Origin: Polytrichum commune
Lineage: Eukaryota > Streptophyta > Polytrichopsida > Polytrichales > Polytrichaceae
DNA: 48,428 nucleotides
Assembly: GCA_950295325.1 (NCBI GenBank)
Contig: OX485804.1
Location: 41,418,001 to 41,466,428 of the forward strand
Direction of reading: 5' to 3'
This document shows positions 12,319 to 25,109 of the stretch, in pieces. The translations under genes were made by a program, and so were the position numbers. The notes below the pieces were generated by a model. It did no database searches. It saw only the letters and a list, made by a program, of their open reading frames with translations, and had not been told where the DNA came from. Positions within the stretch are counted from its first letter, which is position 1. Each line of letters opens with the position of its first letter.

Positions 12319-13725
12319 TAGTGCTGAACCAAGCCATTGTTGCGTGGTCAACATTGGTGGAGGCAGGTTTCATATATTTTGGGTGAAAACATTAAGAATC
12401 GTATCGGCAAAGCACACTAGCCAAAAATGGGGCTTGGAAACTTACCTTTCGGATCGCAGACTCCGCTGTCAGATTGCATCTGACAACAGAATGCCCTTGT
12501 AATTACGTTCTGCTGCGACGGCGATCTCCTCCAATAGGTGTGACACTCCAAGTGCATACCCACACACAACTGGGTCAGTCGTCACGATAAAAACATACTG
12601 AAGAATGCTGACCAAGCTAAGGATGCAAGATGCCAATAATGACATAATGACATAATTGCTACACAGTTTGCCCGGAAATCCAGTTATAGAAGTTAAGAAA
12701 ATGTCACAAAATAGATAACAACGCCAAACATTCAAGCTACTCTGAGACAAGGGAGGACAGCAGCCACGCGTCCCTCGTCCGCCTCTGAGAGCGTGTGCAA
12801 TTCAAGTCCCAATCACGGAGACGTTCATTCTGCAATGAGGCACAAGATCAGTCATAGTACTGCAAGTTTTATGATCGGCACACGGCGATGACTTGATCTA
12901 CTCGACACAATAACTACGACATGGCATGAACAAGGCTGATCCACGCCGTCATACAATCACCCACACACAGAAACATTGGGGCGGATCCACCACAAATCGC
13001 AGAGTGAATGGATCTAAACAACACATCACGGCTACACAGAACCTGACATGTAGAACGCCAAGCTAGTCAGCAATGGCGCAAATTTCCTCGGGTGAAAGTG
13101 CGACGATGCCGTCATGTAGACGGACAATAGAGCTTTGTAACACAGCTCTGGACCCGGGAGCCCAAACCGTCGCAGATATGCACACACAAGGTGAAGGACA
13201 CATGAACTCTTCACAAAAGAAAGAGATAACCTCGGCAAGTTGCAACGTCGCAGACCCCGCAAAAGGCAGTCCTCGCCAAGATAGCCTCGGTTGTATCATT
13301 CACGCTTTGCGGCATGACACAAAGGAACCTCACACAATGCGATCTACAATGGCGCAACGCGTCGTGAACGCCGATGCGTTACGCGGGGTATGTGTCCTCC
13401 CCTAAACCAGCAGAATGCAACACACATCCAGCACCAAGATCGCTGAGTTGCCGTCTACTGCAATACGAGCTTGCCGAAACCTCCAAAAACCATGACAAAG
13501 CTGCGTACATGCAAGAGCAGATGGGTAGAACGAACGGGGATGACAAGAATGGCGGAGTTCAAGCAGGGTGGAGCCTACCTGTGTAGAGCCCGCCGCCGAA
13601 AATACACAACCAGACTGCCCGATTAATTTTGGCCGTTGATGGCTCCCTGCCCGAGGCAATGTGCTGCCCGAGGCAATCTTGACCGTCCATCAGGGGGCGA
13701 CGATGTGGATGGGAAAAGTTATTCA

Positions 13726-13762
13726 CACGTGTTGAGGATGACGTGTCTCCCACCACGTCATC
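13726..13762 (+). promoter_or_regulatory. Cluster of three ACGT (bZIP-type) motifs, copy 2
   Basis: Identical to the cluster at 1408-1444, with ACGT cores at 13727, 13741 and 13755. In this copy the cluster lies between a minus-strand gene starting at 11087 and a plus-strand gene starting near 16473, so it could serve a divergent promoter. Confidence 0.55.
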
Positions 13763-14748
13763 GGTGGGGGCTGGAGTTAACCCCATGATTGCCATGGCCA
13801 TGCTGCCAGGCCGCTGTGCGTACGTGGGGATTTGATCCAGCCCCCGGGTGATGATGGTTGAAGATCTTCGACACGATTCCCCTTCGCTCGAGGCTGGCAG
13901 TTGGCCCACCCTCATCAGGCACACTTTGTTGCAGACTCTTCCCATTTCGACTTTCCCCCGGAACGGATCTCTTTCGCTTCAATTTCCCGCTGCTTGGCAA
14001 TTGAATTTCCCTCGAGGTCCCTCTGAGTCGGTTTGGTTCTGCCTCGACTTGCATACATCCTGTCAATCACCTGCATTCGTTAGGAGTCTCTGTTAGGTGC
14101 ATCGTCTCCTCGTCTCCGCGAATCTTTCTTTTCTCTCAGACTCACTACATCGTCTCCTCCTCGCCTTTCTCACATGAGCAGACTCTATCCTCAACATCAG
14201 CGTGCATTGCCTCTCGGTCTTTGTGTGCCTCCGCCTTGCTACCCTACACTGTACAAGGAGTGGAGTGTTGCAGTGATCCATGGTCACTTTCGCACTTGCC
14301 TCCCGTTGGCCAATCCAATCACCTATCTGTGCGCAGCCTGTGGTTTCCATCTCATGCTGGCATAGGTGTGCAACATGTGCAGTTTTCATACACGCAAGTT
14401 TCCCTTCGTTCTTTGTCGCTCTGACCTGCCTATAGCATGCCGGATGCGGACCCTAAAGCATCGCCATGTTTTTTGCGCCAGGGGTCTTAGTCAAGCAACC
14501 TTCTTTTGGTGTTGAACCCTTCGCACGCCCCGTCGCCTTTGTCTGGGGGCTCGACTATCACTTGTGCGTCAGAGTGCACCAGTTTGTCTGCCTGTGCCAC
14601 ACAACCCCACACTGTGCACCCTGATGTGTTTGACCTGTGTTGGGTCGGTGTGCAAACCCAACATGTTGATGCTGCCAAGATCCCCCGCCAATGTTGTTGT
14701 TTTGAGCTACCTTTAACACGCAGGATGTGGCTGTGCCATTTTCCGTCA

Positions 14749-15366
14749 TCAGTTTTTTCAATTTTGGTCTGCTTTCAGTTTGTTGGTGATTGTTTAGGCA
14801 ACATTTGATACATATGTCCATGTTAAAACTAAACCCTGCTCAAGTTGCCTCCTGTGAGTACGGTCTTGTTGTATCCGGTATGTGGCTATTTTGTGAAGAC
14901 TCTTAGTCAGATCTGTTTTGAGTGGTGTATTGGCCCAGCATGTTTGCCTATTTCCCCTAGAATCAAATGTGTGGACTATGGTGATGGGCTATTACACCAC
15001 GGAGAGATCATCTGTTACAGTTTTCCTGTCATCGTTCACTTCAAAATGACCATATCGTCATATTTTTCAGTCTTGGTCTGCGGCAAGTTTGTTGGTGAGT
15101 GTTTAGGCAGCATTTGATACATATGTCCATATTAATCTTCCTTGCTCAAGTTGCCTCCTGTGAGTATTCTCTTGTTGTTTCCGGTATGTGGGCATTGTTT
15201 GATCACTCCCAGACAGATATGTTTTGAGTGGTGTATGGCAAAGTGTGTTACGACTATTTCCTCTATCCTCAAATGTATGTCATATGGGGATTGGCTATTA
15301 CATCACGCAGAGTTCCCTCTGTAACAGTTTTCCTGTCATCGTGCATTTTGAAATGACCATATCAAT
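14749..15366 (+). repeat. Diverged direct repeat, two units of ~306 bp, copy 2
   Basis: Same structure as 2431-3048, carried by duplicate copy 2. Confidence 0.85.
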
Positions 15367-16472
15367 GGTCCCCTCCTGGATGAGGGAACCACTGCGCAAT
15401 TGTGCCGTCGACTCGCTGTAGTGTCGAAGTGGTCGTATTCGGGTGAGATGGCAATGGAAAAGTAGTCCGGTGCTAACTATTTTTTGGCATGCTTGTGACC
15501 ACAATTATTTCTTAATCCGGGGTGACATTGTTTAGATGCGTGGTTGAGAGATAAACTTATGTGCTGGTATTCTCTATTAAAGACACTATGCTTAGAACAG
15601 TATTTTGCCTTTGGCACCACTGCAGCGTCTTGAACGTGCACACAGGAATGTTGAAAACAAACCAGAAGAGGCTGTAAGTAATCCGATTTATGTAGCGATA
15701 CTTTGCTCACCAATAGTTAGCAATGTCGATGTGGATCCCGTATGGCCATGTCCTGTGACATGTAGTTGTATGCTCCTTGGAACTACACACTCCCTGGGAT
15801 TTGTCTTCCTTCCAATTCGTGGTCATTGCTTATGCCGTGTTCAAGTTGGACAACGGCAATAGTGTATTGTGTTTGATGCCGGTTTAAGGGTACACGCTGT
15901 GTCGTATATTTCTCCATGCTTGAGTATTCCGTGTTGCTGGATGTTAGATTCTTCTCTTTTGATTCTCTATGTGACACCCTTTTTAGGACTCTTCACAAAA
16001 TTTCTCAACTTTTTCTAGCTTGCAGGCGGTGTACTTTTGCAGATCAGAGATCACTCTCCCATTGGTTCATGATTATGGAGTAGCAGGCCTCTTACATACA
16101 CATTTCACATCAGCTTATCCAAGATCAGCAGGTTCTTTTCACTTTTCCATCATAAACCCATTTCCAGCCTCCATTCAACCTTGATCCGTATATTGATGGT
16201 CTGTAGTGTGTAGTGGTCTCAAATCAACCTCCATTTTTTATTAGGTTTCTCTATGGCAGAATTCAGTGATCGAGGCCATGCCAGTTGCAATGCAAGATAT
16301 GGCCAGGTATTGATGAAGTTGGTTGCAATGCCTCCGTGATAGTGCACAGATTCCACTCTGTAACTTTGGGCAGACACAATCTACGACCACAATTACGTGA
16401 TCGCCCAACACTCAGAAGTCCTTCGCATAGTAGGGCCCCGATATTTTTCCCAGTTCTATATTGGACAATTAT

Positions 16473-19400
16473 ATGAATACTATGGCCGACCAATACAGTC
16501 AGGGGACCCTCACGGAATATGACGTCGTGAGGAGCACCCAGTTTGTGGACGACTTGTCCCGACCGGTATGTGTTTCTCGCACTCTGCATCCTCAGTTGGC
16601 CAACACTAATGCATGGCCTTGTGGCAACATGGAAAACGTGCCTGTAAGTAATTCTGATTTATGCACATTCACATTGAATTGCACTCTTTTGCAACGTCGT
16701 TGAAGTAGTTAGCTGTCATTTCCACCACAAATAGGTCTTGCATTGACACTCATGTGTTCCCCCTTTGTATATACAGGTATTTAGAGGTGCATCAGCGCAA
16801 CCACAGAGGATCGACCAATCACAGGTCCGACCCCTCCCCTCCTCACCAGTGCAGTCGCCCTGAGATCATACCGATGTCTCTTTATTGTCCTTCTCCCGTG
16901 CATTATGAATTGGATGTAATGCAGTTCTCTCCTGGCATTGCCAATGTAACATATTGGATGCCCTGCATATAGTTGTCTAGGTTCCGTGCTCATGGTTGGT
17001 ATGCCCCAGACGAAGATAAACTTGCCTACTCACAAATCATTGTATGCAGATATTCAGCATGCCTTATTCAGCGCCCTATCACCAACAACAGAACACAATT
17101 CCGTGGCAATCTGTCCAGCCGGTTTATGGAAGTATGGGTGGTCTACCCCAATCCATGTACAATCCGTATATTGGTACACCAGTTACTCCATCCAATGCAT
17201 ACAACAATCACGTGTCATATCCTGCACAGCCACGAGACACGCAGTTCGATGGGACTACCTCTGGCCGCGCATTGTTGCCGCAGCAGAATCGGCCACAAGG
17301 TGCACCATTTGGCTCCCCACCCAGTCATGCGGCAGCCGCAGAATACTACACATCAGGACAGGTGCAAAATCCACCACATGAAAGTACGCAACCTCGCACA
17401 CGGACACAGTGTATGCCTGTGGAAGCTGCGGAGGGCCAGACAGTTGCTGGACTCCTAACTGGAATGGGACAAGGCAGTTGTGGGCAACAAAGAGAAACCC
17501 ATACAACCAGAGATACGAGTGGGGGTCGTGTGGAGTCTAGCAAGGTTTTGGGAGCAGAGAGTGCACGGCCAGCGCCATCAACATTGGGGCGGCAATCTGT
17601 TCACACAGTTGCCAGTGCCCATACATCATCGGAAGGAGGTACCTTGCGCGACCGGCGTCACTCCCTGAAGGAGCCATCTTTGGTGATAAATACAAACAAT
17701 AGCCCCACATTGTTAAGTCCAACATCCAGTAAGTCATCCCCACCCTCCACGTTGTCACAGAGAAAGCAACTTAGAGTAGAAGAGAAGTCATATCTAAAAG
17801 AAGTGAAAAGATCCATTGCAGAAGGTAGAGTGCCACAAGTCCGGCTCGAACAAAACCACAATGGTGCCATAGTCAAATACAAAGCGCAATTCTTGAACGC
17901 ACTCAAACTAGCTGCACTTGCAATTGTTCCATGCGCCGATATAGACATAAAGAATCCATGCACCATGCAAGAAATCATGAGAGAAGTGAAGCGACAGTTC
18001 ATAATAGAGAAGCCACTCCCGGACGGCATGGTAGAGGGGTATCTCCAACGTCTATACAAGAGAAATAGATCATTGTATCATCGTCAATGGCTCCTACACG
18101 GTGATAGTAGCAGGCCTGATGATTGTTCATCAGCGGCATGGTTGCAATTGGTAGATTACTGGAAGTCATCGGAAGGGAGCAGAGAATGCGAGAGAAACAA
18201 GGCAAATGCATCAACAAAGAAAGGCACGGGAGTACGTTATCATATCCTCTCCTTGTACTATGAAAATTTGTAATGAGGATTCAGCTGTTCCTAGTTCAGG
18301 AATTGTGAGGTCCACCGTTCTTTGGTGGCTGCAAGGATTTGTCTCCCCTCACACCTCCTTGGGGTGTGCAATTCTTGACACCTGTCCTAACTCATCACTT
18401 TGTTTGGGTGTATGTAGGCAAAACGCCATAGTACCTCCAGAGATAGGAGATCCACAACCGAAAGTGAAGGTGGCGCTCGTTGCAGCTCCTATGCGCAGGA
18501 GAAAGCACATCCGGTAATATCATGAACCCCTAAATGGCCACTTTATTGTGTTTGCATGAATTTTCCAACACAGGAGTCCCACTGATTGACGGCAGGAGTT
18601 CAGGAAGTATAACACTTGTATTTTCCCCCTAAACCAGACTGCACACGTAGAATCTCTAACCCATGGGTGTGCTGCCCATGTTATGAACCTGCAGAAAGAA
18701 AATCCCTTACGGGGTACGGGACTGCCGCGTCTATCGCACACATCGTCGTCATCGAAAATTTCTTCTTCGGACGGTCTTGTGGAGCGACCGCCCATGCTCG
18801 ACATTAGCAACAAACTCCATGCATTGGTAGATGAGTTTGTATCTAATTTGTCGTCAGAATGTGACTCTCTAGCTAACATTGTCTGTGTTGAAGCCCATAA
18901 GTATGTCGCACACGACAGTGCATTAACTCAGACACAGACTCAGAGGCCGAGCAATCGCACGACGTCAGAGGTGTTGAAGGGGTTGACCAGGCCCTCCACC
19001 ACTCCCTTAACCACATTGCAGAATAGAGAAGGCAAGTCACATGTGCAACCGGGCAAACCAAACTTCCAGGCAGGCAACAAAGGAAATAGAGAGGAGGACA
19101 GTGACTTGCGATACATGAAGAACACGAAGGCGAAAAGTGCAGCTCCGCAGGAGTTGGACGACACAGTTCCCTTTAGAGTTCTGGAAGTGGATATTGAGGT
19201 CCAGACGGCGAAGGATGTCCCACATCGTGGCGGCCGCACAAATCACACGGCGGCGAGAGGGAGACCCAACCAACCTGTTGAGCTATTGTCATCCGACTCA
19301 ACTTCGGATGAAAGCCCTCGTGCACGCGCCAAACAATCTGTGAGAAAGCCAGTCACCCAATTTGCCACAAAGGGAAGAGACTCAACCTCTCAAAGGAGCT

Positions 19401-20564
19401 CAAGAAGGAAGGAGACTAGGAGCCCCTCCTGGTCTCCAGAGAGTTCACATTTGATGAACTATTCATATGAGGAGGATACGGCAGGACTTGGTGGGACAAG
19501 TCCTCATGGTGAAACGACGTTCCCAAAGTTGAGGTGGCCTGCGGACTTAGGCGATGGCTACCTTGATGGAGGTTCTGGTCAGAAAAGTGACGACAATGAT
19601 GTACATAGCAAAACAATGAACGGGCCCAAACATGAAAGGTTAAAATCCGATGTGGACATCAGCCTGGAAGAGGGTGATGAATCTAATGGAGAAGATACTG
19701 GACGCGATGCAATCCAAACAGAATCAGATGGCGAAGAGCTGCCTGTGCTACCCAAGGTTCCAGTGAAGCGGAAGGTGGCGAATCCACCCAAAGTCTCCGA
19801 GAGAAGGACCCAAAGAGGCAATGCAAAAAGTACAAGTCCCTCGACAAAGAGACAGAGAACTCCGCAGATGGATGCATCTGTCATCACTCAACTTTCATTT
19901 GCCAGGCGGCCTCCCAATAGTGTGAGTGTTCCACCTTCTGGTTGTGACTGTAATGCATAATAGAATTGTCGTCTTCAAAGTTGGCTGAAGTTGACCCTGT
20001 AATTAAACGAATGGCAGTGACTTGATATAATTGTGGGTATCGATATTTGTGTCGCAGAGTCCAATCAGAGTCAGAGTAAAGGTTTGGGTTTTGCATCCAA
20101 AGTTCGACGGGAAGGTTGTGGCGGAGGCCTACGCCGGAATCAACCACAAGTCTAGGTGCCTAAACGACGAGCAGGATTTATGCAAGAAAGGAGAACAAAT
20201 GATTAGTGTAATAAGAGTGTTCTACAAAGACACTCCGGTGATGTTCAAGAAGGAAGGGCGCTACCCAAAGCACATCGCCTTCCTGGACCAAGCAGAGGGA
20301 CTGCCCAACAGTCCCATATTGTGGGGCGTATGCTACATAATGCAGATTCCGACTATGGAAGAAATAACTCGGTTGATGGGTAAGCTCACCTCAGCTGTTT
20401 GTGGCAGGGCATCCTCCAATGCGGTTGGAGAGGGGCCGAAAGGGAAGAGAACGAACTCACCATCCACCACGACAGAATCTTTGGAAGCTGCCAAGCCGCG
20501 GGATTCTTCGCAATTGAGGAAGAAGACCGAGCAGAACAGACCCCCCAACAAGAAGGGTACCTAA
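16473..20564 (+). CDS. En/Spm (CACTA)-type accessory transposase-like protein, multi-exon, copy 2
   Basis: Same gene as in copy 1, apparently with no coding difference. Exons: 16473-16643, tentative from 16777, 17050-18231, 18418-18513, 18596-19921 and 20058-20564. The reading frame is open across about 1,100 codons with four well-defined phase-0 introns of 82 bp to under 1 kb, which suggests recent constraint rather than a decayed relic. Domain reading as for copy 1: Q/P-rich start, Ptta-like middle, acidic/basic low-complexity stretch, Tnp1-like C-terminal module. The decayed C48-like exon 0.75 kb downstream (21314-21580) may once have been part of the same element. Confidence 0.5.
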
Positions 20565-21313
20565 ATGCCAAACAAAGTGAATGGTAAGAGGAAGGTCCCA
20601 CCCAATGTCAATTGCAATGTTTGAGTCTTGTAAGTAGTGTTATTTGCAGTAACAGACCCTCACGCGAAGCACAAGGAGTTGACGGATTTGTCGCCGACAA
20701 ATTGTAGTGGAACTGATCCAATTCAGCCCTGTATTTGTTGACCCTCAACCCCAATATGCATAATAATTTCGGTTGTGCAGCTGTGCCCCCTATGTGTAGT
20801 AGGAGGTGGAGATTTATTAATTAAGGTGCAGGAAAGCTGTGCGGCCAAATTCAGCATATAAATGTCAACAACACGTGATATGTTTACAGGCGACGAGTTC
20901 CCCCCACCCCCTCCCCACCATTCATGGATTTTGTTTATTGATAATGTCACTTTTATTACATCACATATTTTATGTTGGATGATCCCTTGAATGAGTTCAT
21001 GAGGACACTTGTTTGGATATGAAATGTTGTTACTTGCAAGGTTTAGCCTCACGCCAGCCATGCACGGTATTTGTGAGAACACCCAGAACTTTGAAGAATA
21101 GTATGTAGTGCAGGTGCAGACTATTGTTTATCAACGCATTGTAATTGAGGTGTGCCGCACAGTAAGCTGCTCGGCATTCCTTGGACACACATGCAAGCTG
21201 ATATGAATGTGTTGAAAGGACAGGTTGTATTTCACACCTACTCGCAGCGACATATTTAGAGGCATGACTCCGAATTTGTCCGGGAATTTTAACGTCCAGG
21301 TGGTTTCTTGCAG

Positions 21314-21580
21314 TACGGGGACGGTGTCGCAATCTGTTTATGAGTCGGTTACCTGGAATTCGTGCGGGATGCAGACATTGATGACTGCCCACAGCGAAAT
21401 TGGACTGCCCTCTGGAGAAGAGCCCCAGCATATGGAGCACAGCAACCCGGTGGAACACATAATGGAAATTGTGGAATCTTGATTGACAAAGTTGGTGGGA
21501 GCGATTGGAATGAGCCTACATTTGGTCACCGTGGAAGGAGACCATCGGACGACGCTGTAACTAGGAGATATGTATTTTAG
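21314..21580 (+). pseudogene. C48/Ulp1-like cysteine peptidase C-terminal remnant, copy 2
   Basis: Identical to 8996-9262, with the in-frame TGA at 21341-21343. Its presence in both copies shows that the stop predates the duplication, or that the duplication is an assembly artefact. Confidence 0.35.
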
Positions 21581-22283
21581 TATGGACATATGTAGGAATT
21601 TCCGAGTTCCATGAACTGCATAATTAGATGATGTCAATGCCACAGTTTACATATGGACATGTTTTTGTAGGATGAAGCAAGAAGTTTGCCTTGGTCTTAT
21701 GTGGAGTGATATGTGGCTCTGATACTCACAAATGACCACAAAATTGTAGACTTGATGGCAAGGAGGACATATATGATTTCAAAACATTCTGGCGTTGAAT
21801 TGGCAATTTTGAATGATACCCAATTTATGTGGCGAGAGTTCCTTGCTCGTCCTCCATTATATGTGTTGGTTTTCGTGGAAAGCAACGTATATGCTGCATT
21901 TTTTTCACTTTACAATGGTGTAGTTACTGGCATAATGCCCTGCATTCTAATGAGCTAAGAATTGTTGTTATCGGAGTGTTGCATACATCTTGTACGCTCC
22001 GAGTATGAAGCAATCCATGGGCATGCATGAAATGTCTGTGAACATTGGATTGATACAATATTATGTACAGCATTAAGTGCATTGATCCATTGCCGTATGC
22101 ATGGGTTTCTCGTTTTTAGTCTGCAACTTCATTTTGAGCAGGTTCCATGTGATGTGTCGGTGTCAGAATCACATTTCACACGACACATAGGCAGTAAAAC
22201 CAACTTTGTACACATCCAAACTCAATTTGCTGAGGTTCCGTTGCCCTTCATTCTACTGAAAGACTAGCCACTCAAAGGTGTTC

Positions 22284-23229
22284 TTCTCACTATTGTTCTT
22301 TAACCATGTGCATCCGATGTGGAATAAATTCATGTTTGAATCTCTGCTTAGTCGTGACCTCAGACCTATGGCACCCTGAACCTGTGCGTTGATGGCTTAT
22401 TCGTCGGGGCCTCCATTTTTGGAGGTGTCTCCTTAATGTTGCCCACCATTTAGCATCGTGAGTTGAGCTCCAGTGCAGTTCCCGCCTCCCACTCTCCCGT
22501 GGAGAATACTGGCTCCATCAAAGATGACAATAAGTGTCTCCAAGTCCAACCAGCTAATTGTTGGGAACTTTCGGTCCGTCTTTACTACTTTGAGCCAGTT
22601 TGCATATATTCAGCCAAAAAGTCAGCCATTTTTCACTAGGTTCTTGAACGTTCACTGGAAGTTTCTCAAACTCATCCGCCTTAAGGTCTTGTGAATGGCG
22701 GACAGTACAGTAAGATTGGTACACACTGCGTTGATTTGCACGCATGGTAGAGAAGATTGCATAGGACTGGGCCATTTTATGGTACATGACTGCACGATTT
22801 ACAGCTAAAACCATCAGTACACCAACCACAACACAAGCGAAAAAGTCAAGTCAGTAATTGCATTCCGGTTGCTTGTTCTCCTTCGATATTCACATCTTGT
22901 TCATAATTACAAGAGAGGAAATTAGTATTGGAGCGCGCAGCACTGCGAACACCGATGCATTCAATGAAGGAATGGCATGTACTCCAAACACGCGTGGAAC
23001 ATATACATGTACACTCGTATTTTCATTCGGCACTCAATGGAAATTGCAAGTGTAGCATGATTTCACGTTTGGCGCAACACCCCACAAAACAGTGGTCAAA
23101 AGAACCGCAATAGAAAAACGACTGTGGTTTTTTTTAACCATGTTTTCTACTAGTGGTTGCAGGAGCGATTTGTGGGATGTCATCATCGCACTCTACACTG
23201 GATTGAGGATTTGACAAATTGCGGGGGAA
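22284..23229. other. Intergenic region, nothing resolved
   Basis: Short chance open frames only. An AATAAA at about 22323, just past the duplicate boundary, could be a polyadenylation signal for plus-strand transcription from copy 2, but this is weak evidence. Confidence 0.25.
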
Positions 23230-23715
23230 ATGGGTGGTCGCCTTCTCTTGAACAGAATTTCGGGAGGCCATTTCCATGAATATGAATGTGATGAGGGAGG
23301 GGGTGTGTCCTTGCAAGTTGAAGGCGATGAAGAAAATTTCAGCAGTACCCAACTACTTCGAACAACAGAGCTGGAAACGAGGGAGGGGCTGCAAGGTGAA
23401 GGCGATGAAGAAAATTTGAGCAGTACCCAACTACTTCGAACAGCAGAACTGGAAACGAGGGAGGGGATGCAAGGTGAAGGCGATGAAGAAAATTTGAGCA
23501 GTACCCAACTACTTCGAACAGCAGAACTGGAAACGAGGGAGGGGATGCAAGGTGAAGGCGATGAAGAAGATTTGAGCAGTACCCAACTACTTCGGACAGC
23601 AGAACTGGAAACGAGGGAGGGGATGCAAGTAGAAGGCGATGAAGAAAATTTGAGCAGTACCCAACTACTTCGAACAGCAGAACTGGAAACGGATAGCAAA
23701 GAACTCAAAATCTGA
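23230..23715 (+). CDS. Acidic protein of five 26-residue tandem repeats
   Basis: The open frame starts at ATG 23230 and encodes 161 residues. After about 30 leading residues come five near-identical 26-residue units of the type EGDEENLSSTQLLRTAEL followed by ETREGMQ, then a short tail. Differences between units include silent changes (GAG/GAA, CGA/CGG) and a few replacements (N/D, T/A, L/M). The opposite strand is also open over the same interval, so an open frame alone is not strong evidence of coding. I recognise no family. It could be a real low-complexity acidic protein or a minisatellite with a period divisible by three. Confidence 0.35.
   Translation: MGGRLLLNRISGGHFHEYECDEGGGVSLQVEGDEENFSSTQLLRTTELETREGLQGEGDEENLSSTQLLRTAELETREGMQGEGDEENLSSTQLLRTAELETREGMQGEGDEEDLSSTQLLRTAELETREGMQVEGDEENLSSTQLLRTAELETDSKELKI
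23320..23692 (+). repeat. 78-bp minisatellite, five units
   Basis: Units start at 23320, 23398, 23476, 23554 and 23632 (exact 78-bp period), with about 95% identity between the inner units; the last unit is truncated. The period is 26 codons, so the reading frame is kept across the array. Confidence 0.95.
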
Positions 23716-23829
23716 AAACGCGAGCACAAATGACGAAACCCTAAACCATCACACACTATGCAAAGAAATGTGTGCTCTGCATTCCAAGACCCTTAAACCC
23801 TAGATCCAAAAATCACTCCATTCGCATAC

Positions 23830-24096
23830 CTGTAGAGCATGTTCTATATAGGTAGATATTGAGAACGAGTCCATGTACAGATCTGCAGATCATGTTATCT
23901 ATAGGTAGAGATTGAGAACGAGTCCATTCTGCAGATCTGCAGAGTATGTTTTGTATAGGTACATATGTAGAACGACTCCATCGCAGATCTGAAGGGAATG
24001 TTCTGTATAGGTAGATATACAGGAACACTCCGTCGTAGATCTGCAGAGCATGTACTGTATATGTACATATGCAGAACTGGGTCTGGGTGTACAGAT
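23830..24096 (+). repeat. ~53-bp degenerate tandem repeat, five units
   Basis: Units start at 23830, 23883, 23937, 23989 and 24041. Each contains variants of CTGCAGAGCATGTTCTGTAT, AGGTAGATAT and AGAACGAGTCCAT and ends with CAGAT. Divergence between units is considerable, so the array is old. Noncoding. Confidence 0.85.
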
Positions 24097-24739
24097 CTGG
24101 GTATACAGAACAGTAGATGCAGAACTGGAGATACAGTACCCTATACTTGTAACATTGTGTATATAACATTGTATGTATAAATGTATAAGGATCTTAGTAT
24201 ATGTCAATGTCGTGTACTAAATCCTAGCTACGCAGGTCTGGAGGACGCCTTCAACGCGGACGTGGAGTGGATGAACGTCGAGTGGAGTGGATGGACGGCT
24301 GGACACTACTGACGTCACTTCGCGGGCAGTCCTGTACCTGTCAGAGGTGCCCCCTATAAGTTCGTGGGGGGGTATTTAACGTCTTCCAAAGACATGAGGC
24401 CCACGGCCCCACCCCGCCTTGGTGGCAAGCACCACCCCCGCCCCCCACCCCACCGCCACCTAGGATCATTGAGGCCCTTTGATGGGCCTTGGTGGATCAA
24501 CGGTCCGGATGCACCATGAAGAATCTCATATATAGCGCCTCAGTGACACGGCAACCGAACCGGCAAAAAGGTGTGAATCTACCAAAAAAGGTGTGAAAAT
24601 ATCAATCCCCTAAAAAAAACAAGCCACTTAAGACCCATCTATCTTACTTACTTATGTACATTACTATATTGCTTGTAAAAGTACTTGGTGATTGCACCAA
24701 TGGTGCAAGTGGCTAACAAAGTTCTAATATCAACAACAA
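24097..24739. other. Noncoding, GC-rich then AT-rich
   Basis: A GC-rich stretch around 24230-24500 includes a TGACGTCA palindrome (near 24309) and C-rich runs; the rest is AT-rich. A 37-bp segment at 24351-24387 has an inverted counterpart at 26441-26475. No gene seen. Confidence 0.3.
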
Positions 24740-25109
24740 TAAATATGATATTTGGTGTCATATGGTATTTTATATCAGAATGGTAACTTTTCAAATGACA
24801 CTTGTTATGAATAAGTGAACTAATATAGTCATGGATGATGGACGAGTTCATCCATTTGTCAAAACCCTGCTTTCTCTTGTCAGTAACTTGTGATGAAATA
24901 TTGTCATGGATGATTGACATTTGGATGGAAAACTACTTGGTAAGTGGCAATAATTGCAACATTGTAAATCTATAATCTCCCAAATTGTTTTACAAGGAAT
25001 GACAAATAATGTTGGGTTAACATTTAGTGTTGGTGACATTACACTGCGGTTTACAATAGTATTGAGCAAGACAATGAGAATTGGTGACACTAAATATCAT
25101 ATTTAGTGT
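24740..25109 (+). repeat. Partial copy (+) of dispersed repeat family R1
   Basis: Shares blocks such as TGTCATGGATGATTGA, TACTTGGTAAGTGG and TTTAGTGTTGGTGACA with 42010-42345 (same orientation) and with 25410-25760 (opposite orientation). With the next entry it forms a large inverted repeat around 25110-25410. Noncoding. Confidence 0.75.

Larger units (their letters stand above)
12319..22283. repeat. Copy 2 of the ~10-kb duplication
   Basis: This copy is embedded in continuous sequence on both sides (11 kb region on the left, 22284 onward on the right). It is therefore the copy with a real genomic context. Its C-rich tract (20900-20922) is interrupted by A residues, where copy 1 reads a longer pure C run. 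Confidence 0.97.

Noticed and set aside
23193-23756. 187-codon Ser-rich open frame on the minus strand
   Set aside because: It is the antisense of the 26-residue repeat; openness follows from the 78-bp period. The plus-strand frame is a slightly better candidate.
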